Positions 36,515-46,063 of a stretch of DNA of 47,679 nt are shown here, in pieces (position 1 is the stretch's first letter; every line of letters starts with the position of its first letter). The translations under genes were made by a program, and so were the position numbers. This DNA is from a virus. The DNA is taken from IMG/VR virus record IMGVR_UViG_3300031886_000658, positions 1-47,679 of that record, one strand, 5' to 3'. The notes beneath the pieces were generated by a model. It was not told where the DNA came from, searched no databases, and saw only the letters and a list, made by a program, of their open reading frames with translations.

Positions 36515-39500
36515 TAGATTAAGTTAGTCCCTGAGCTTGTAATAGTACCTGATGTATATGTACCAGCACTTTGTAAACCTGAATTAGTAGACGTTGCTAC
36601 AGTTAAAACTTTACCTGAAGCTTTTAATCTACTTGCTGTAACGGCATCTATTACTTCAATGTTATCAACTGTAGCTCCACTAATAAAAATTTCATCTGAT
36701 TCAGATTTAATCTCATATAAACTACCAAATCCTTGTAATTCTTGATTAGGAACAATTACAATTGTTACTAAATCCGGAGCAACGGTAGCCATGATAAAAG
36801 TACTCAACTCTGAGAAGTAAAATGTATCGCCAAAATCCCAATTATCTAGAGCAAAGAATTGGTTAATTGCTGAAATAACTTTTGCCTTAATTGCATTAGT
36901 ATTAACAACTTGATCTATATTTTTAACTATTTTAAATGTTGCTTGTAAATCTAAGTCTGCAGAAGCTCCAAATAAAATTTTATATTTTACAGGATGATAA
37001 ACAACTTCATCACTAATAGACTTAATTTTATTAATTTCAGATCCATAGTTATTAAATAAATTATCACTACTTGGAGGCAACGGTTTTTCGTCTACCGTGC
37101 CGTCTAAAAATTCTCTAAACGAAGTATCGTACTCTTTTGTTAAAAGATACGTATCAATAATATTACTACTACTAGGATCAATTCTATTATCATCGTCTGC
37201 CGCATGAATATATTGGAATTTAAGTTTATCACGGCCAGTAAATGCTCTATAATCTGTTGTTAAATCTATAGAAGTTGTTGCATATACATACTTTTTAAAT
37301 ACATTCTCTGTAACTAGATAAAAAATTTGTCCATCACTATATTGACTTAATGCACCTACAAAACTTTCTGCTTGAAGTATTACGATACTTGCACTATCCA
37401 TATAACTATAATCTTCAATACCGTCAGTAGTAATATATTTTTTTTGAAATATAAACTTTGTTAACGGACTAACTGTTTCATTAACAATTTCGATAAATGT
37501 TTCTGGATCATCTACAACACCATCTTCATCTTCATCATAAAAACTTACTTCAATTTTCTTACTATCAACATATCCATCAGCATCTCTATATGCATCACTT
37601 ATTTCCCAATCATGTTGAACTGTAAAAGGTGTCAGTGCATCTGGTTTTAAATTAATAGATAAGACTGCAATTTTGTCTTTAATAATTTGTCCTGTCTTAT
37701 TATCAAAAACTTTATCACTACTATCATAATAAAATCTAATTTCTTCTGCACTTTCAAAAATATATCTTAAACTACGATATGTAATTGTATATTTTTCACC
37801 ATCAGTTTCAAATAATAAAATCCAACTTGCATCTAATTGTTGATTAGTAGTATCTCCGGTTTTACCTAAACTGAATTCTCCAAGAACACTTAAATTATTT
37901 TCTATAATAATTCGCCATTGTCTTAAATTAATATCATATCGTAAACCAAATGTTTTTTGTGCAAATACATGGTCAACTATTTGTGTTTGTACATCAGCTT
38001 CTAATGTTTTAGCAAACTTAGGTACAATTTGACTTAAAACTGCCGTTGATGGAATAACATCATTAAGTATAATAGGTCCTGATCCATCTGTATTATCAAT
38101 AGTACCATCACCTGTAACACTAACAACCTTAACCCACTTATAATCAATTGACCCTGGATGGTCTGCTGAACCTTGCATTAATGTACCATCTTTCATAAAA
38201 TGATATCCTGCAGGTGGAAGGAATTTAATTAAGGTTCCTGATTCAAGAAATCTTAATGCACTACCTGTAAAACTTCCAACTTGAAATCTTGTACCATCAT
38301 CATCTTGGAAATTTCCTGTTGTTAAATTTGTTTCAGTTGTAGTTTGTACCCAATTAGCTCCTAAATCTGCTACAATTGTTTTAGGAAAATTTGTTAGATA
38401 ATAATTTAATAATTGTTTTTCAGCTAAAATTGGTGTTATAGTGTTTACAATAATACCTTCAACATCTGTTTTTGTTGTAAACACAAAATGTTTATATTTT
38501 GTTAACGTTTCTTTATATACAACACCATCATTACCAAATAAGGTTGTACTAGAATATTTTCCTGTACTATCTAGTAAATCAAAATAACGTGAAATACCAC
38601 TTGATGTTCTATTAACACTCTTAACTTTAACAATTTCTTGACTAATACCTAGTGGAGCTACTTGATAGTCTTCACTAGTAACCATTCTGTTTTGAGTATA
38701 ATAAGTAGATGGTGCATTTTCGCGAATACTTAAATTACTTTCTGAAGTACTACTATTATCTACAGTATACTTTAATGTTAATGTTATACTAATTGTTTCA
38801 GCATTTCCTTGAGCAGAAGTATATGGAATTGCTACACTAATTGATGTTAAATCATCTGGAACAATATTATATGATTGATTAATACTTGACCTATAATAAA
38901 CTCTAAAATTACCTTGAGGTAAATTACCAAAGACTCCATCAGAGAAAATTAAGTTAATTTTATCTTGTGTTTTAGTAAGTACTCCATAGATATTTCTAAT
39001 CTTTTTTCTTAAACTATTATAAACAATATTATTACCTTCTACTGCATCAACTTTAGTCCATAACTCAGATTCAGTACCTAATGAATTTAACTTATATAAC
39101 CAAACATCTGTATTATTAATATTTGACGCATCTATGGAAATTGACTGATTAGTACTTGGAGATTCAACTGTAAATTGTCCTTGATCTAAAACACCTTGTC
39201 TAAAGTGACAAAAATATCCAGTATTTTGACTACCTGGTCCACGTCCGTCATCTCTAAATAAAAATGCGAAACTATTACCTGGCAAAGGTGGCTCTTCATA
39301 TATAACACCATCAATAACGTCTGTTGAAACTATTTGGAATTGAATACTTCTTCCATCAATATTTTTCGTAAAAGTATATACTGGTACATCAACGTTAGTT
39401 GCTCTATACCTATATTGATGTGTTAAGATTCCTTCTACTGTATCTTTTTTAATAGGACGTCCTATTGTAGAATTTGGTGGCAATGCCGCGTTAAGAATCT

Positions 39501-39972
39501 TTTCAAATTGTTCTTTCCAATCAGGATTAGTTGGATCATTCCATACAATTGTTTGATTAGATAAATTTGTACCATTTGAGTCTACAACTTCTTCAGATGT
39601 TGTAACAGCTTCAAACTTTATTAACCCATTAGCACACTGATTACGTTTTGGATTATATGATAATAGTCGTGCTAAACGTAATACTGAATCTCTACGCTCA
39701 GCTAATTCAAGAAAATTTTCTCGAGAATTTAAATCAATACGATAAGCAACATTTTGTCCTAAGAATGCAATAAGATCAATTAAAGCTAGATATTCACTAG
39801 ACTCTATATAATCATTAAAATCTTCAGGATAATTTTCTCTTATGTACGCAATCATCGTACGACGTAAACTATCAAAGTCATACGACCTAAAATCTGCATT
39901 ACGAAACGTCTGATATAGACGTTTCCAGTCTTCTGCTAAAAGTAACCTATTTTGTCTATTTGTTGATGACAT
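36514..39972 (-). CDS. gp6: Baseplate wedge protein gp6-like (1152 aa)
   Basis: The N-terminus (about 15-120) has WKRLYQTFRNADFRSYDFDSL, YPEDFNDYIESSEYLALIDLIAFLGQNVAYRIDLNSRENFL and LARLLSYNP, the classic gp6/baseplate J signature. gp6 dimers join neighbouring wedges and form the inner ring of the T4 baseplate. At 1152 residues it is well above T4 gp6 (660), with extra beta-rich sequence in the middle and C-terminal half. The C-terminal part retains an AxFKIVKNIDQVVNTNAIK-like helix and a SELSTFIMATV segment. The order gp25, gp6, giant protein follows T4. The ribosome site AGGAA precedes it, with a late-type promoter at 39995-40002. Confidence 0.9.
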   Translation of the reverse strand: MSSTNRQNRLLLAEDWKRLYQTFRNADFRSYDFDSLRRTMIAYIRENYPEDFNDYIESSEYLALIDLIAFLGQNVAYRIDLNSRENFLELAERRDSVLRLARLLSYNPKRNQCANGLIKFEAVTTSEEVVDSNGTNLSNQTIVWNDPTNPDWKEQFEKILNAALPPNSTIGRPIKKDTVEGILTHQYRYRATNVDVPVYTFTKNIDGRSIQFQIVSTDVIDGVIYEEPPLPGNSFAFLFRDDGRGPGSQNTGYFCHFRQGVLDQGQFTVESPSTNQSISIDASNINNTDVWLYKLNSLGTESELWTKVDAVEGNNIVYNSLRKKIRNIYGVLTKTQDKINLIFSDGVFGNLPQGNFRVYYRSSINQSYNIVPDDLTSISVAIPYTSAQGNAETISITLTLKYTVDNSSTSESNLSIRENAPSTYYTQNRMVTSEDYQVAPLGISQEIVKVKSVNRTSSGISRYFDLLDSTGKYSSTTLFGNDGVVYKETLTKYKHFVFTTKTDVEGIIVNTITPILAEKQLLNYYLTNFPKTIVADLGANWVQTTTETNLTTGNFQDDDGTRFQVGSFTGSALRFLESGTLIKFLPPAGYHFMKDGTLMQGSADHPGSIDYKWVKVVSVTGDGTIDNTDGSGPIILNDVIPSTAVLSQIVPKFAKTLEADVQTQIVDHVFAQKTFGLRYDINLRQWRIIIENNLSVLGEFSLGKTGDTTNQQLDASWILLFETDGEKYTITYRSLRYIFESAEEIRFYYDSSDKVFDNKTGQIIKDKIAVLSINLKPDALTPFTVQHDWEISDAYRDADGYVDSKKIEVSFYDEDEDGVVDDPETFIEIVNETVSPLTKFIFQKKYITTDGIEDYSYMDSASIVILQAESFVGALSQYSDGQIFYLVTENVFKKYVYATTSIDLTTDYRAFTGRDKLKFQYIHAADDDNRIDPSSSNIIDTYLLTKEYDTSFREFLDGTVDEKPLPPSSDNLFNNYGSEINKIKSISDEVVYHPVKYKILFGASADLDLQATFKIVKNIDQVVNTNAIKAKVISAINQFFALDNWDFGDTFYFSELSTFIMATVAPDLVTIVIVPNQELQGFGSLYEIKSESDEIFISGATVDNIEVIDAVTASRLKASGKVLTVATSTNSGLQSAGTYTSGTITSSGTNLI

Positions 39973-39994
39973 ATTGTTTTTTTCCTATTAATAC

Positions 39995-40002
39995 TATTTA
40001 TT
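39995..40002 (-). promoter_or_regulatory. Late promoter (AATAAATA)
   Basis: The (-) strand reads AATAAATA in the 50-base gap between gp25 and gp6, 23-30 bases before the gp6 ATG. This is the only sizeable gap between gp25 and the fibre region, and it would drive gp6 and the giant gene. Confidence 0.6.
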
Positions 40003-40022
40003 TAAACTAATTAACCACTTAC

Positions 40023-40472
40023 TTAACTACTAAATGAAGATGCATCTTCATCGAATGTTAAACGCATTTGTTCAGAGATATTATACGGTAGATATGTTAA
40101 TGTACAATCAATTATAATTCCTGATTCGTACTGATCAATAAGGATACTGTCTACATTAACCCTAGGATCTGCATTAACAATCTCTGTAACATTCTCAGCT
40201 ATAAGTGTTTTTAACCCTTCTGTTAGTGGTTCATAAATTGCTTCCCAAATAATAGTTCCAAATGTTGGATTTTCCAATTTTTCACCCTGTCGTATATGAA
40301 AATGATTTATAATATCTTGTTTAATTAATTCAATATCATAAAGCACTTTACTTGAGTTAGCTGGATTAACTGAACTTAAACCACGATACGCTCTACTTTT
40401 AACTATTGACGGATCTTTAGCGGCTGTAGTTACTTTTATTTGTTTGTATAATTCTCTATCAGATTTGCTCAT
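40023..40472 (-). CDS. gp25: Baseplate wedge protein gp25-like
   Basis: The 149-residue protein shows the gp25/GpW fold signature: DIELIKQDIINHFHIRQGEKLENPTFGTIIWEAIYEPL at about 46-83, followed by a helix with ENVTEIVNADPRV and a C-terminal strand pair. gp25 is a lysozyme-fold-like sheath-initiator/wedge component that contacts the sheath and gp6 in contractile tails. The length is near T4 gp25 (132). It lies between the gp5-like spike and gp6-like genes, as in T4-like phages. The ribosome site is the AGG just before the ATG, in the six-base gap after gp5. Confidence 0.92.
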   Translation of the reverse strand: MSKSDRELYKQIKVTTAAKDPSIVKSRAYRGLSSVNPANSSKVLYDIELIKQDIINHFHIRQGEKLENPTFGTIIWEAIYEPLTEGLKTLIAENVTEIVNADPRVNVDSILIDQYESGIIIDCTLTYLPYNISEQMRLTFDEDASSFSS

Positions 40473-40478
40473 ATTAAC

Positions 40479-42065
40479 CTACTTTGATGCTTCTTTCTTA
40501 AACGGATCTGCTGTTGGTACAAATTCAAGGTCATTCTTGACTGTTATCACGTTATCTCTGTCTGTGACTCCAACTTTAAATGCTAATGGATTTAAATTTT
40601 CATGATCCTTCCAAGGTTCATGTTGTGGTGCTCTTTGTGATAATATTCCTAACGCATTATTTGTTGGAATACCAGGTAGAATATGTGTATTAAGAGCTGT
40701 AACAAGTTGAGCGGCTGATGCCGCTGGACCATTCATATGAATTTGCGGAGCAGTTTCTAAATGCTGACCGCCTGACTTAATATGAGATGTTCCACCTGAT
40801 GTAATTTTAGTTTCACCATTTGTTTTATACTCAGTATTACCTATTGTAGTAACCCAAAGATTTTGACCTACTAACATTTTAGTATCTTTTTGTGATTCTA
40901 ATTGTATTCTACCTTTAATAATTTTAGGCTCTTCTACATCAAGATAAGTACCACTTGCTTTCATGGCTATATTAGCTCCAGCTTCTATGGTAATATTTCT
41001 ATCTGCTGTTAAATTAAAATCAGCTTCAGTATGCATACTCATACTGTCTTTTGCATAAATGTCTATTTTTCCATCTGATGTTAATTCAACCCATGCTGAT
41101 CCTTTTGAATTAGCAATATATATTAAATCTTCTGTATTATGTAATAAAATTTGATGACCAGTTCTAGTCCGTATCCTAACTAATTCATTATGTGGTAATT
41201 CACGTAGTCCATCTAATTCATTCTTAGCAACATTAGAATATTCTGGTGGTCCTTCACTTGCTGATGTTTTTCGTAAAAGTTTATCATTACCATCATCCAT
41301 TACAAATGATGTTCCACCTAATCTGCTTCTAAATACATTAGCTGGTGCATCAGAAACTCCTACAAGTCCTTTCGGTGCTCCAGGAGTTTTATCAACTGGT
41401 CCTGGTGTACTAATACCAAACACTGAACTAGGAAGTTCACGTCTAGCACTAGCCGTTGTTATTCCCCTAAATTCATCTATAAATTCTTTTGTAACTAATC
41501 CTTGTTCTAATAATGTATTAAGAAGTCTTAATTGAAAAGGTTTTAAAAATTTTGTTGGGTCTTGTGCAATACCCGATTCATTTTGTTTATTATATTCACT
41601 TGCAGGAATTTTTTTACCTTTAAAGTCTGCAGGTGTTCCATCAGTTGTTAACGACGTTGAAGCATTGCCAGGAACAGCAAAATTTTGATACTGGTCCCAA
41701 ACACAACCTAACCAATAACATTGATTAGGATTACTCTCAGCAAAAATTACTAATACATTTGTTCCTGCATCAGGCGGAACCATCCACATACCATAACTTT
41801 GTTGGCTTTGTCTATAATCATCATTTTTTCCTGTTGACCAAACTGGCGTTTGTCCAGCAAAAGGTGATAGATACCTTGCTGTAAATAATTGTCCATCTTT
41901 TTGTGGTTCATTTCCTGATGTTGTTGATTTTAATAACTCAACTTGAAGATTACCCATAAAAGAAGGATCTTGATGACTAACAACTTTAGCTAGATATGGT
42001 CCTGGGTCTTTAGGTGCTGGCCCGTCGGCTTGAATAAGATTTAAAAATTGTTCTGTTAATGACAT
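40479..42065 (-). CDS. gp5: Baseplate hub spike gp5-like, no lysozyme domain
   Basis: The 528-residue protein begins with an OB-fold-like domain (about 15-130: GPYLAKVVSHQDPSFMGNLQVELL, ARYLSPFAG, SYGMWMVPPDAGTNVLVIFAE). The C-terminal third is a VgrG/gp5-type triple-stranded beta-helix with regular 8-residue-like repeats (MHTEADFNLTADRNITIEAG). gp5 is the membrane-piercing needle under the tube. In T4 a lysozyme domain sits between these parts. Here residues about 150-290 are a linker with no recognisable lysozyme motif. The ATG shares a base with the stop of the 890-aa gene. Confidence 0.85.
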   Translation of the reverse strand: MSLTEQFLNLIQADGPAPKDPGPYLAKVVSHQDPSFMGNLQVELLKSTTSGNEPQKDGQLFTARYLSPFAGQTPVWSTGKNDDYRQSQQSYGMWMVPPDAGTNVLVIFAESNPNQCYWLGCVWDQYQNFAVPGNASTSLTTDGTPADFKGKKIPASEYNKQNESGIAQDPTKFLKPFQLRLLNTLLEQGLVTKEFIDEFRGITTASARRELPSSVFGISTPGPVDKTPGAPKGLVGVSDAPANVFRSRLGGTSFVMDDGNDKLLRKTSASEGPPEYSNVAKNELDGLRELPHNELVRIRTRTGHQILLHNTEDLIYIANSKGSAWVELTSDGKIDIYAKDSMSMHTEADFNLTADRNITIEAGANIAMKASGTYLDVEEPKIIKGRIQLESQKDTKMLVGQNLWVTTIGNTEYKTNGETKITSGGTSHIKSGGQHLETAPQIHMNGPAASAAQLVTALNTHILPGIPTNNALGILSQRAPQHEPWKDHENLNPLAFKVGVTDRDNVITVKNDLEFVPTADPFKKEASK

Positions 42066-44737
42066 TAGAAAGGTCCTGTTAATCCTGGATGGACAAAACT
42101 TCCAGACGATCCATTACCAATTTTATCATACTCAGTCTTTGGTTGAGTTGGTAACGGACTAAATGCGTTAGCTTCACCTTGTTGGTTGTTTAATCTAATT
42201 AATTTTAATTCCTGTTGAAACTTTCCTTGATTAAAATTTGACGTAACCTCTCTTACCCAATAAAGTCCGCTAAAGTGTTCTAACTTTGTTCCGTCTCCTA
42301 ATGTTGGAAATTGCATTGTTCCATCTTGATTATAATCAAACGGTGTTCTAAAATTAAGATCAATATAAACTTTTTTATCTTGATATCTCATTTGCCCTCG
42401 ATCATCTATTGATTTTTTAAAAGTCCCTGGACTATTATAATTTCCTAGTCCACTATCAGAAATAAAATAAGGATCACCCCAAATTGTTAACGAGGCGTGC
42501 ATCAAATCTACTGGGTGATTAACTGTAGCATCATGAAATTGTCTTGCAAGTTCATCAGCCTGCCCTGATGCTATTGCTCGCATTCCACCTGAATAATTTA
42601 CTAAAGCCTTAACACCTTGTTTTTTCCAAATCTTTTGTGCAGGAATAGATAATTGAGGTGGCGCAGTTTGTTGCGTATTTGTAATGTGTGCTAACTCGGC
42701 TTGAGTTGCATGACTTCCTGGATTATTGAGATCTTTTGTATTTTCACCTTTGTCTGGTGTTAGTCGAGTTAAAAATCTATATTCAAATTTAATATCAAAA
42801 TTTATAACATCTTTGTTTTTGCCTGTATAAACATAATTGTATTGTTTACAAGTTGTATCTTTTATCTTTACGACTCCTTTTGAAATCTCAGTAGGGGTTG
42901 TCCACGTTGATGCAGGCTCTTTATATGGGACAACTCTAAAAACATATAGCTTTGGAAATCTACCTTTCTTTAATTCCATTTCATATACAGGTATATTAAA
43001 AACTTGGGTTTCAATCTTAAACCATTCTCTATTTCCTTCAGCATCTGGTTCTCTTTGTGCTAAAGATCTTCCGAAGTCACTAATAAGAACTATTTCTTCA
43101 ATAATTTTATTAACATGAGTTTTTTCTTTAAAAGTAATATCTCTACTCTTTGTAGAAATCTTGGCAAGAGATGTTAGCCAAATACCTTTCTCTGCATTGT
43201 ATACATATTTTGCAGGTGGTAACGGTGTTGCGCCTGCTTGTAATGCCGAAAACATTATTGTTGAATTACCAATCGAATTAATATTTTCTTTTTTAGTCAT
43301 AAAGTCTTTTAATGATTCACTAGTGGCACTTCTTACTACTGAGATTCCTAAAATCTTTTTAGCCCATGTATCAAAATCAAATGTATTCAAGTTTATAGCT
43401 TCAGCAAGATCTTCTTTTCTACTACTACTTTCAGGATGAAGATTATACAATCGTCTTGCTTCTGAAAGCGACCTAGCAACACCTTCTGTAGTAGCATTTT
43501 GTTCATTAGGATTAGAAGTTGTTACTTCACTTGCTCGTTCATTTGGAAAAGTAATCATATATTCATCAGCAAATGAAACTGTATCTTTCGATTCACGTTT
43601 TAGCAACGTGGTATTAAGTTGAGTTGTTAAACTATGTGATCCTGATTGTAAAAGTTCATGTACAGATCCTCCTGAAAGTGTAATATCTGTCGGTATTTGT
43701 TGAACTTCAGCTGTTAATGCCTGATCATTAAAAGCAATACCTCTCATATTATATTCTGAACCACTTTGCGTAACTGTAAAATCTGCATTAGTTAACTGAA
43801 TAGGTAAGTATCTTTTTGATTGTCCTTCTACTTGCGATAGTCTACTTACCTTACCATCATCGTCATAGCCTACCCAATCTAGTATTAAAAGAAATGGAGC
43901 ACCAATGTAATTCCCGTGTCCAGCTTTAATACTTGCAACTTGTAATGTTTCTAAAAATTGTCCCATACTATAAGGTTCTATAACTTTAAAAGAAAACTTA
44001 TTATATGATGCAGTTCGTGTTTGTGGGTTAGGTGCAACAACAGAATTAATTTCTAGGTCTTCAATAAAATATTCTATTCTTCCTCCAGCGTCTACTCGTT
44101 CAAATGCAGTTAAGGCTTTTCTCTCTTTAAGTGTCCGTGTTCCACCTCCAGACCTAAGTATCATTACTAGTGGCTCACCATCTTTAATATAAGTATTATC
44201 AGGGTCAGCTAATTCTTCATTTGACAATACACCCAGTGAAATTTGATAATTAGCACTAATAAATTTTTCTAATGGATTTTTAAGATATCTAGCTGGACCA
44301 AGTCCAGATTCTTCGTCTGGGACGATGTAAGCCTCATCGACGTGCGGATTGCCTGATGTTTCTTTTGGATCAATATCTAATAAGTCTCTAGTTTTAGTTA
44401 AATCTTGTACTTGGTCTTGAATGGTATTTACAATATTGTTACTTCCTAGTGTGGCGTGAATGTCTTTAGCTGTAGCTATAGAGGCTACTTTAACCGCACT
44501 AACTAATTTTTTAACTTCACCAGAATTTGCAAAATCACTAGCAAATGTAGTAGCTGTATTTTTAAGGTTTTCAAGTTCACTACCAATTGCGCCACCTTCG
44601 ATTGAACCTTGTAAATCGGCCGCGGCATTTTCTACTGCAATTTTACTTTCTTGAAAACTATCAAGTAATTGCGTTTTGCGTTCGGCTGATAAATTAACCT
44701 TTGTAAAATCATTTAAAAAGTCACCTAAATGTAACAT
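42065..44737 (-). CDS. Baseplate hub-like structural protein (890 aa)
   Basis: The first 130 residues are helical, alanine-rich and coiled-coil prone. The middle contains SANYQISLGVLSNEELADP and a series of beta segments, and near residue 770 there is DLMHASLTIWGDPYFI, a segment resembling the hub-domain strand of gp27/gpD-like proteins. The position between gp53 and gp5 is where marine T4-like phages carry a large hub-type structural protein. T4 gp27 itself is 391 residues, so this is more than twice the size. It probably forms the central hub that holds the spike. Identity with gp27 is inferred and not certain. Confidence 0.68.
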   Translation of the reverse strand: MLHLGDFLNDFTKVNLSAERKTQLLDSFQESKIAVENAAADLQGSIEGGAIGSELENLKNTATTFASDFANSGEVKKLVSAVKVASIATAKDIHATLGSNNIVNTIQDQVQDLTKTRDLLDIDPKETSGNPHVDEAYIVPDEESGLGPARYLKNPLEKFISANYQISLGVLSNEELADPDNTYIKDGEPLVMILRSGGGTRTLKERKALTAFERVDAGGRIEYFIEDLEINSVVAPNPQTRTASYNKFSFKVIEPYSMGQFLETLQVASIKAGHGNYIGAPFLLILDWVGYDDDGKVSRLSQVEGQSKRYLPIQLTNADFTVTQSGSEYNMRGIAFNDQALTAEVQQIPTDITLSGGSVHELLQSGSHSLTTQLNTTLLKRESKDTVSFADEYMITFPNERASEVTTSNPNEQNATTEGVARSLSEARRLYNLHPESSSRKEDLAEAINLNTFDFDTWAKKILGISVVRSATSESLKDFMTKKENINSIGNSTIMFSALQAGATPLPPAKYVYNAEKGIWLTSLAKISTKSRDITFKEKTHVNKIIEEIVLISDFGRSLAQREPDAEGNREWFKIETQVFNIPVYEMELKKGRFPKLYVFRVVPYKEPASTWTTPTEISKGVVKIKDTTCKQYNYVYTGKNKDVINFDIKFEYRFLTRLTPDKGENTKDLNNPGSHATQAELAHITNTQQTAPPQLSIPAQKIWKKQGVKALVNYSGGMRAIASGQADELARQFHDATVNHPVDLMHASLTIWGDPYFISDSGLGNYNSPGTFKKSIDDRGQMRYQDKKVYIDLNFRTPFDYNQDGTMQFPTLGDGTKLEHFSGLYWVREVTSNFNQGKFQQELKLIRLNNQQGEANAFSPLPTQPKTEYDKIGNGSSGSFVHPGLTGPF

Positions 44738-44741
44738 ATTA

Positions 44742-45041
44742 TTATCCTAGTACACTTTTTACATCTGCTGGCTTTGGTAGAAATATTTCTACACCAACTT
44801 CAAAATCGTAAATGGGGTCTTCAATAACATCCATATTGCGTTGAGCAAAGATCCACCAAAATTTTGACGAGCCATATATATCGTGTGCAAGAAGATCGGG
44901 TCTATGATTATATTGAGGTTCAATTACATATGGCGGATCATCAGGACTTGCTGGAACGGCTCTAATTCTAAAATGACTAAGACGTTCCCCATCTGCTGAA
45001 TACTTTGTAGTATGCCAAGGACTTGATGCTTGATATGCCAT
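44742..45041 (-). CDS. gp53: Baseplate wedge protein gp53-like (short, 99 aa)
   Basis: The 99-residue protein contains PPYVIEPQYNHRPDLLAHDIYGSSKFWWIFAQRNMDVIEDPIYDF, which fits the gp53 core pattern (YRPDLLAYDxYG, WW-x-FA-x-RN, DPI-DF). gp53 clamps wedges together in the T4 baseplate. T4 gp53 is 196 residues, so this is a compact form with only the core. It overlaps the neighbouring tail-tube cap gene by one base and precedes the hub-like gene by four bases, with a ribosome site inside its own end. Confidence 0.85.
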   Translation of the reverse strand: MAYQASSPWHTTKYSADGERLSHFRIRAVPASPDDPPYVIEPQYNHRPDLLAHDIYGSSKFWWIFAQRNMDVIEDPIYDFEVGVEIFLPKPADVKSVLG

Positions 45042-45985
45042 TAAATAAATCCTCCGCCTTTCTTACTAACATATTCACCTCTAACAAATCTCTCAAGACT
45101 GAATGCTTCAAGAGCCCGTCTGCTGTAAAGCGGTTGACAAGTAACTGAAAATAAACTTTGTGCAGGTGCCCAGCCATGCCTAGCATCTTTTTGAGAACCT
45201 TGTTGATAAAATTGACTAGAAGCATACTCCGGCGTATTATATGGTTTAGCTGTGTCAGTTACTGGTAAAGTTTTTTTATCAGCTTGTTTTGCCGTTGTTC
45301 CAGTAACAACTTCTGTTGCAATATAATCAACAGAATCAGGTAAATCAATTGTAAATGTTGTTATAACTACAGGAACCCTATTAAACACATAATCTCCATA
45401 TCCACTTAGATAAACAATCGGTGGTGGAGCACCTTGATTTTCTCCTTCGCCACCATAAAACATTTTTGTAATACTTCTTAAATAATGAAGTGCCGCTACC
45501 CAATATTGTGCCTCATGGCCATTTTGTACAAAAAAGTCTCCAGTAATAACTAACTGATCCACTTGTGAATTTGCATATACTTGGAACGGATAATTACTAT
45601 GTGTAGGCTGTAAGGCATTGTAACCTGCACTATGTGACATTAATATCGCTGGCGTAAAAGGAAAAACTAAACCGCCTGTCGTATGAAGAGGATATAGTAG
45701 ACGTGATTCGCTGGCAAAAGGCTCTATGGTAGGCAGGCTTAATTTAACTCGCCAATCTTGTTCTACGCCTGTTGGAAATTTCGCCGCGGTATCTGTTTTT
45801 CGTACATCCAATAAACTATCAAATGGAATATTTCGTTTACGGACTTCTTCCATTACCTTTTTAGGGTCTTGGACTACTTCTAAAACCTTTTGTGCTTTTT
45901 TAACTCCCGAATTTGCAGATTTTAAAAGTGAACCTGCTCGATCTGCCGCAAAAGCTACTGCTTGGTCAATAAATGATGATGCCAT
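45041..45985 (-). CDS. gp48: Tail-tube cap/baseplate protein gp48-like (or gp54)
   Basis: The 314-residue protein has an Ala/Lys-rich helical N-terminus (to about 60), then a WRVKLSLP strand and a segment with VITGDFFVQNGHEAQYWVAALHYLRSITKMFYG and PPIVYLSGYGDYVFNRVPVVITTFTIDLPDSVDYI. This layout matches the homologous T4 pair gp48/gp54, which cap the hub and start tail tube polymerisation. I cannot tell the two apart with confidence; gp48 is chosen from gene order beside gp53. It is the first gene of the leftward late module, with AGGAG nine bases before the ATG and a CTAAATA element upstream. Confidence 0.75.
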   Translation of the reverse strand: MASSFIDQAVAFAADRAGSLLKSANSGVKKAQKVLEVVQDPKKVMEEVRKRNIPFDSLLDVRKTDTAAKFPTGVEQDWRVKLSLPTIEPFASESRLLYPLHTTGGLVFPFTPAILMSHSAGYNALQPTHSNYPFQVYANSQVDQLVITGDFFVQNGHEAQYWVAALHYLRSITKMFYGGEGENQGAPPPIVYLSGYGDYVFNRVPVVITTFTIDLPDSVDYIATEVVTGTTAKQADKKTLPVTDTAKPYNTPEYASSQFYQQGSQKDARHGWAPAQSLFSVTCQPLYSRRALEAFSLERFVRGEYVSKKGGGFI

Positions 45986-46004
45986 TTGGTTATACTCCTA
46001 CAAG

Positions 46005-46012
46005 TATTTAGT
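46005..46012 (-). promoter_or_regulatory. Late-promoter-like element (ACTAAATA)
   Basis: The (-) strand reads ACTAAATA 20-27 bases before the ATG at 45985 and is followed by the leader ACTTGTAGGAG, shared with the late promoter at 21779-21786. It probably starts the whole virion transcript. Its first base is the first base of the opposing sigma70 -35 box. Confidence 0.5.
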
Positions 46013-46040
46013 TGACTTTATTAAGTACATAGTTTATAAT
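46012..46040 (+). promoter_or_regulatory. Sigma70-type promoter for gp55
   Basis: TTGACT at 46012-46017 and TATAAT at 46035-46040 are separated by exactly 17 bases, a near-consensus host sigma70 promoter. Transcription would start near 46047, after which a GGAG ribosome site and the ATG at 46064 follow. This is a classic phage early/middle promoter and contrasts with the late elements elsewhere in the window. Confidence 0.8.
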
Positions 46041-46063
46041 AAGCTACTACCATGGAGAATTCA

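Noticed and set aside
42837-43439. Two (+) frames of about 90 codons opposite the hub-like gene
   Set aside because: They are mirror frames of an intact structural gene with no start signals.
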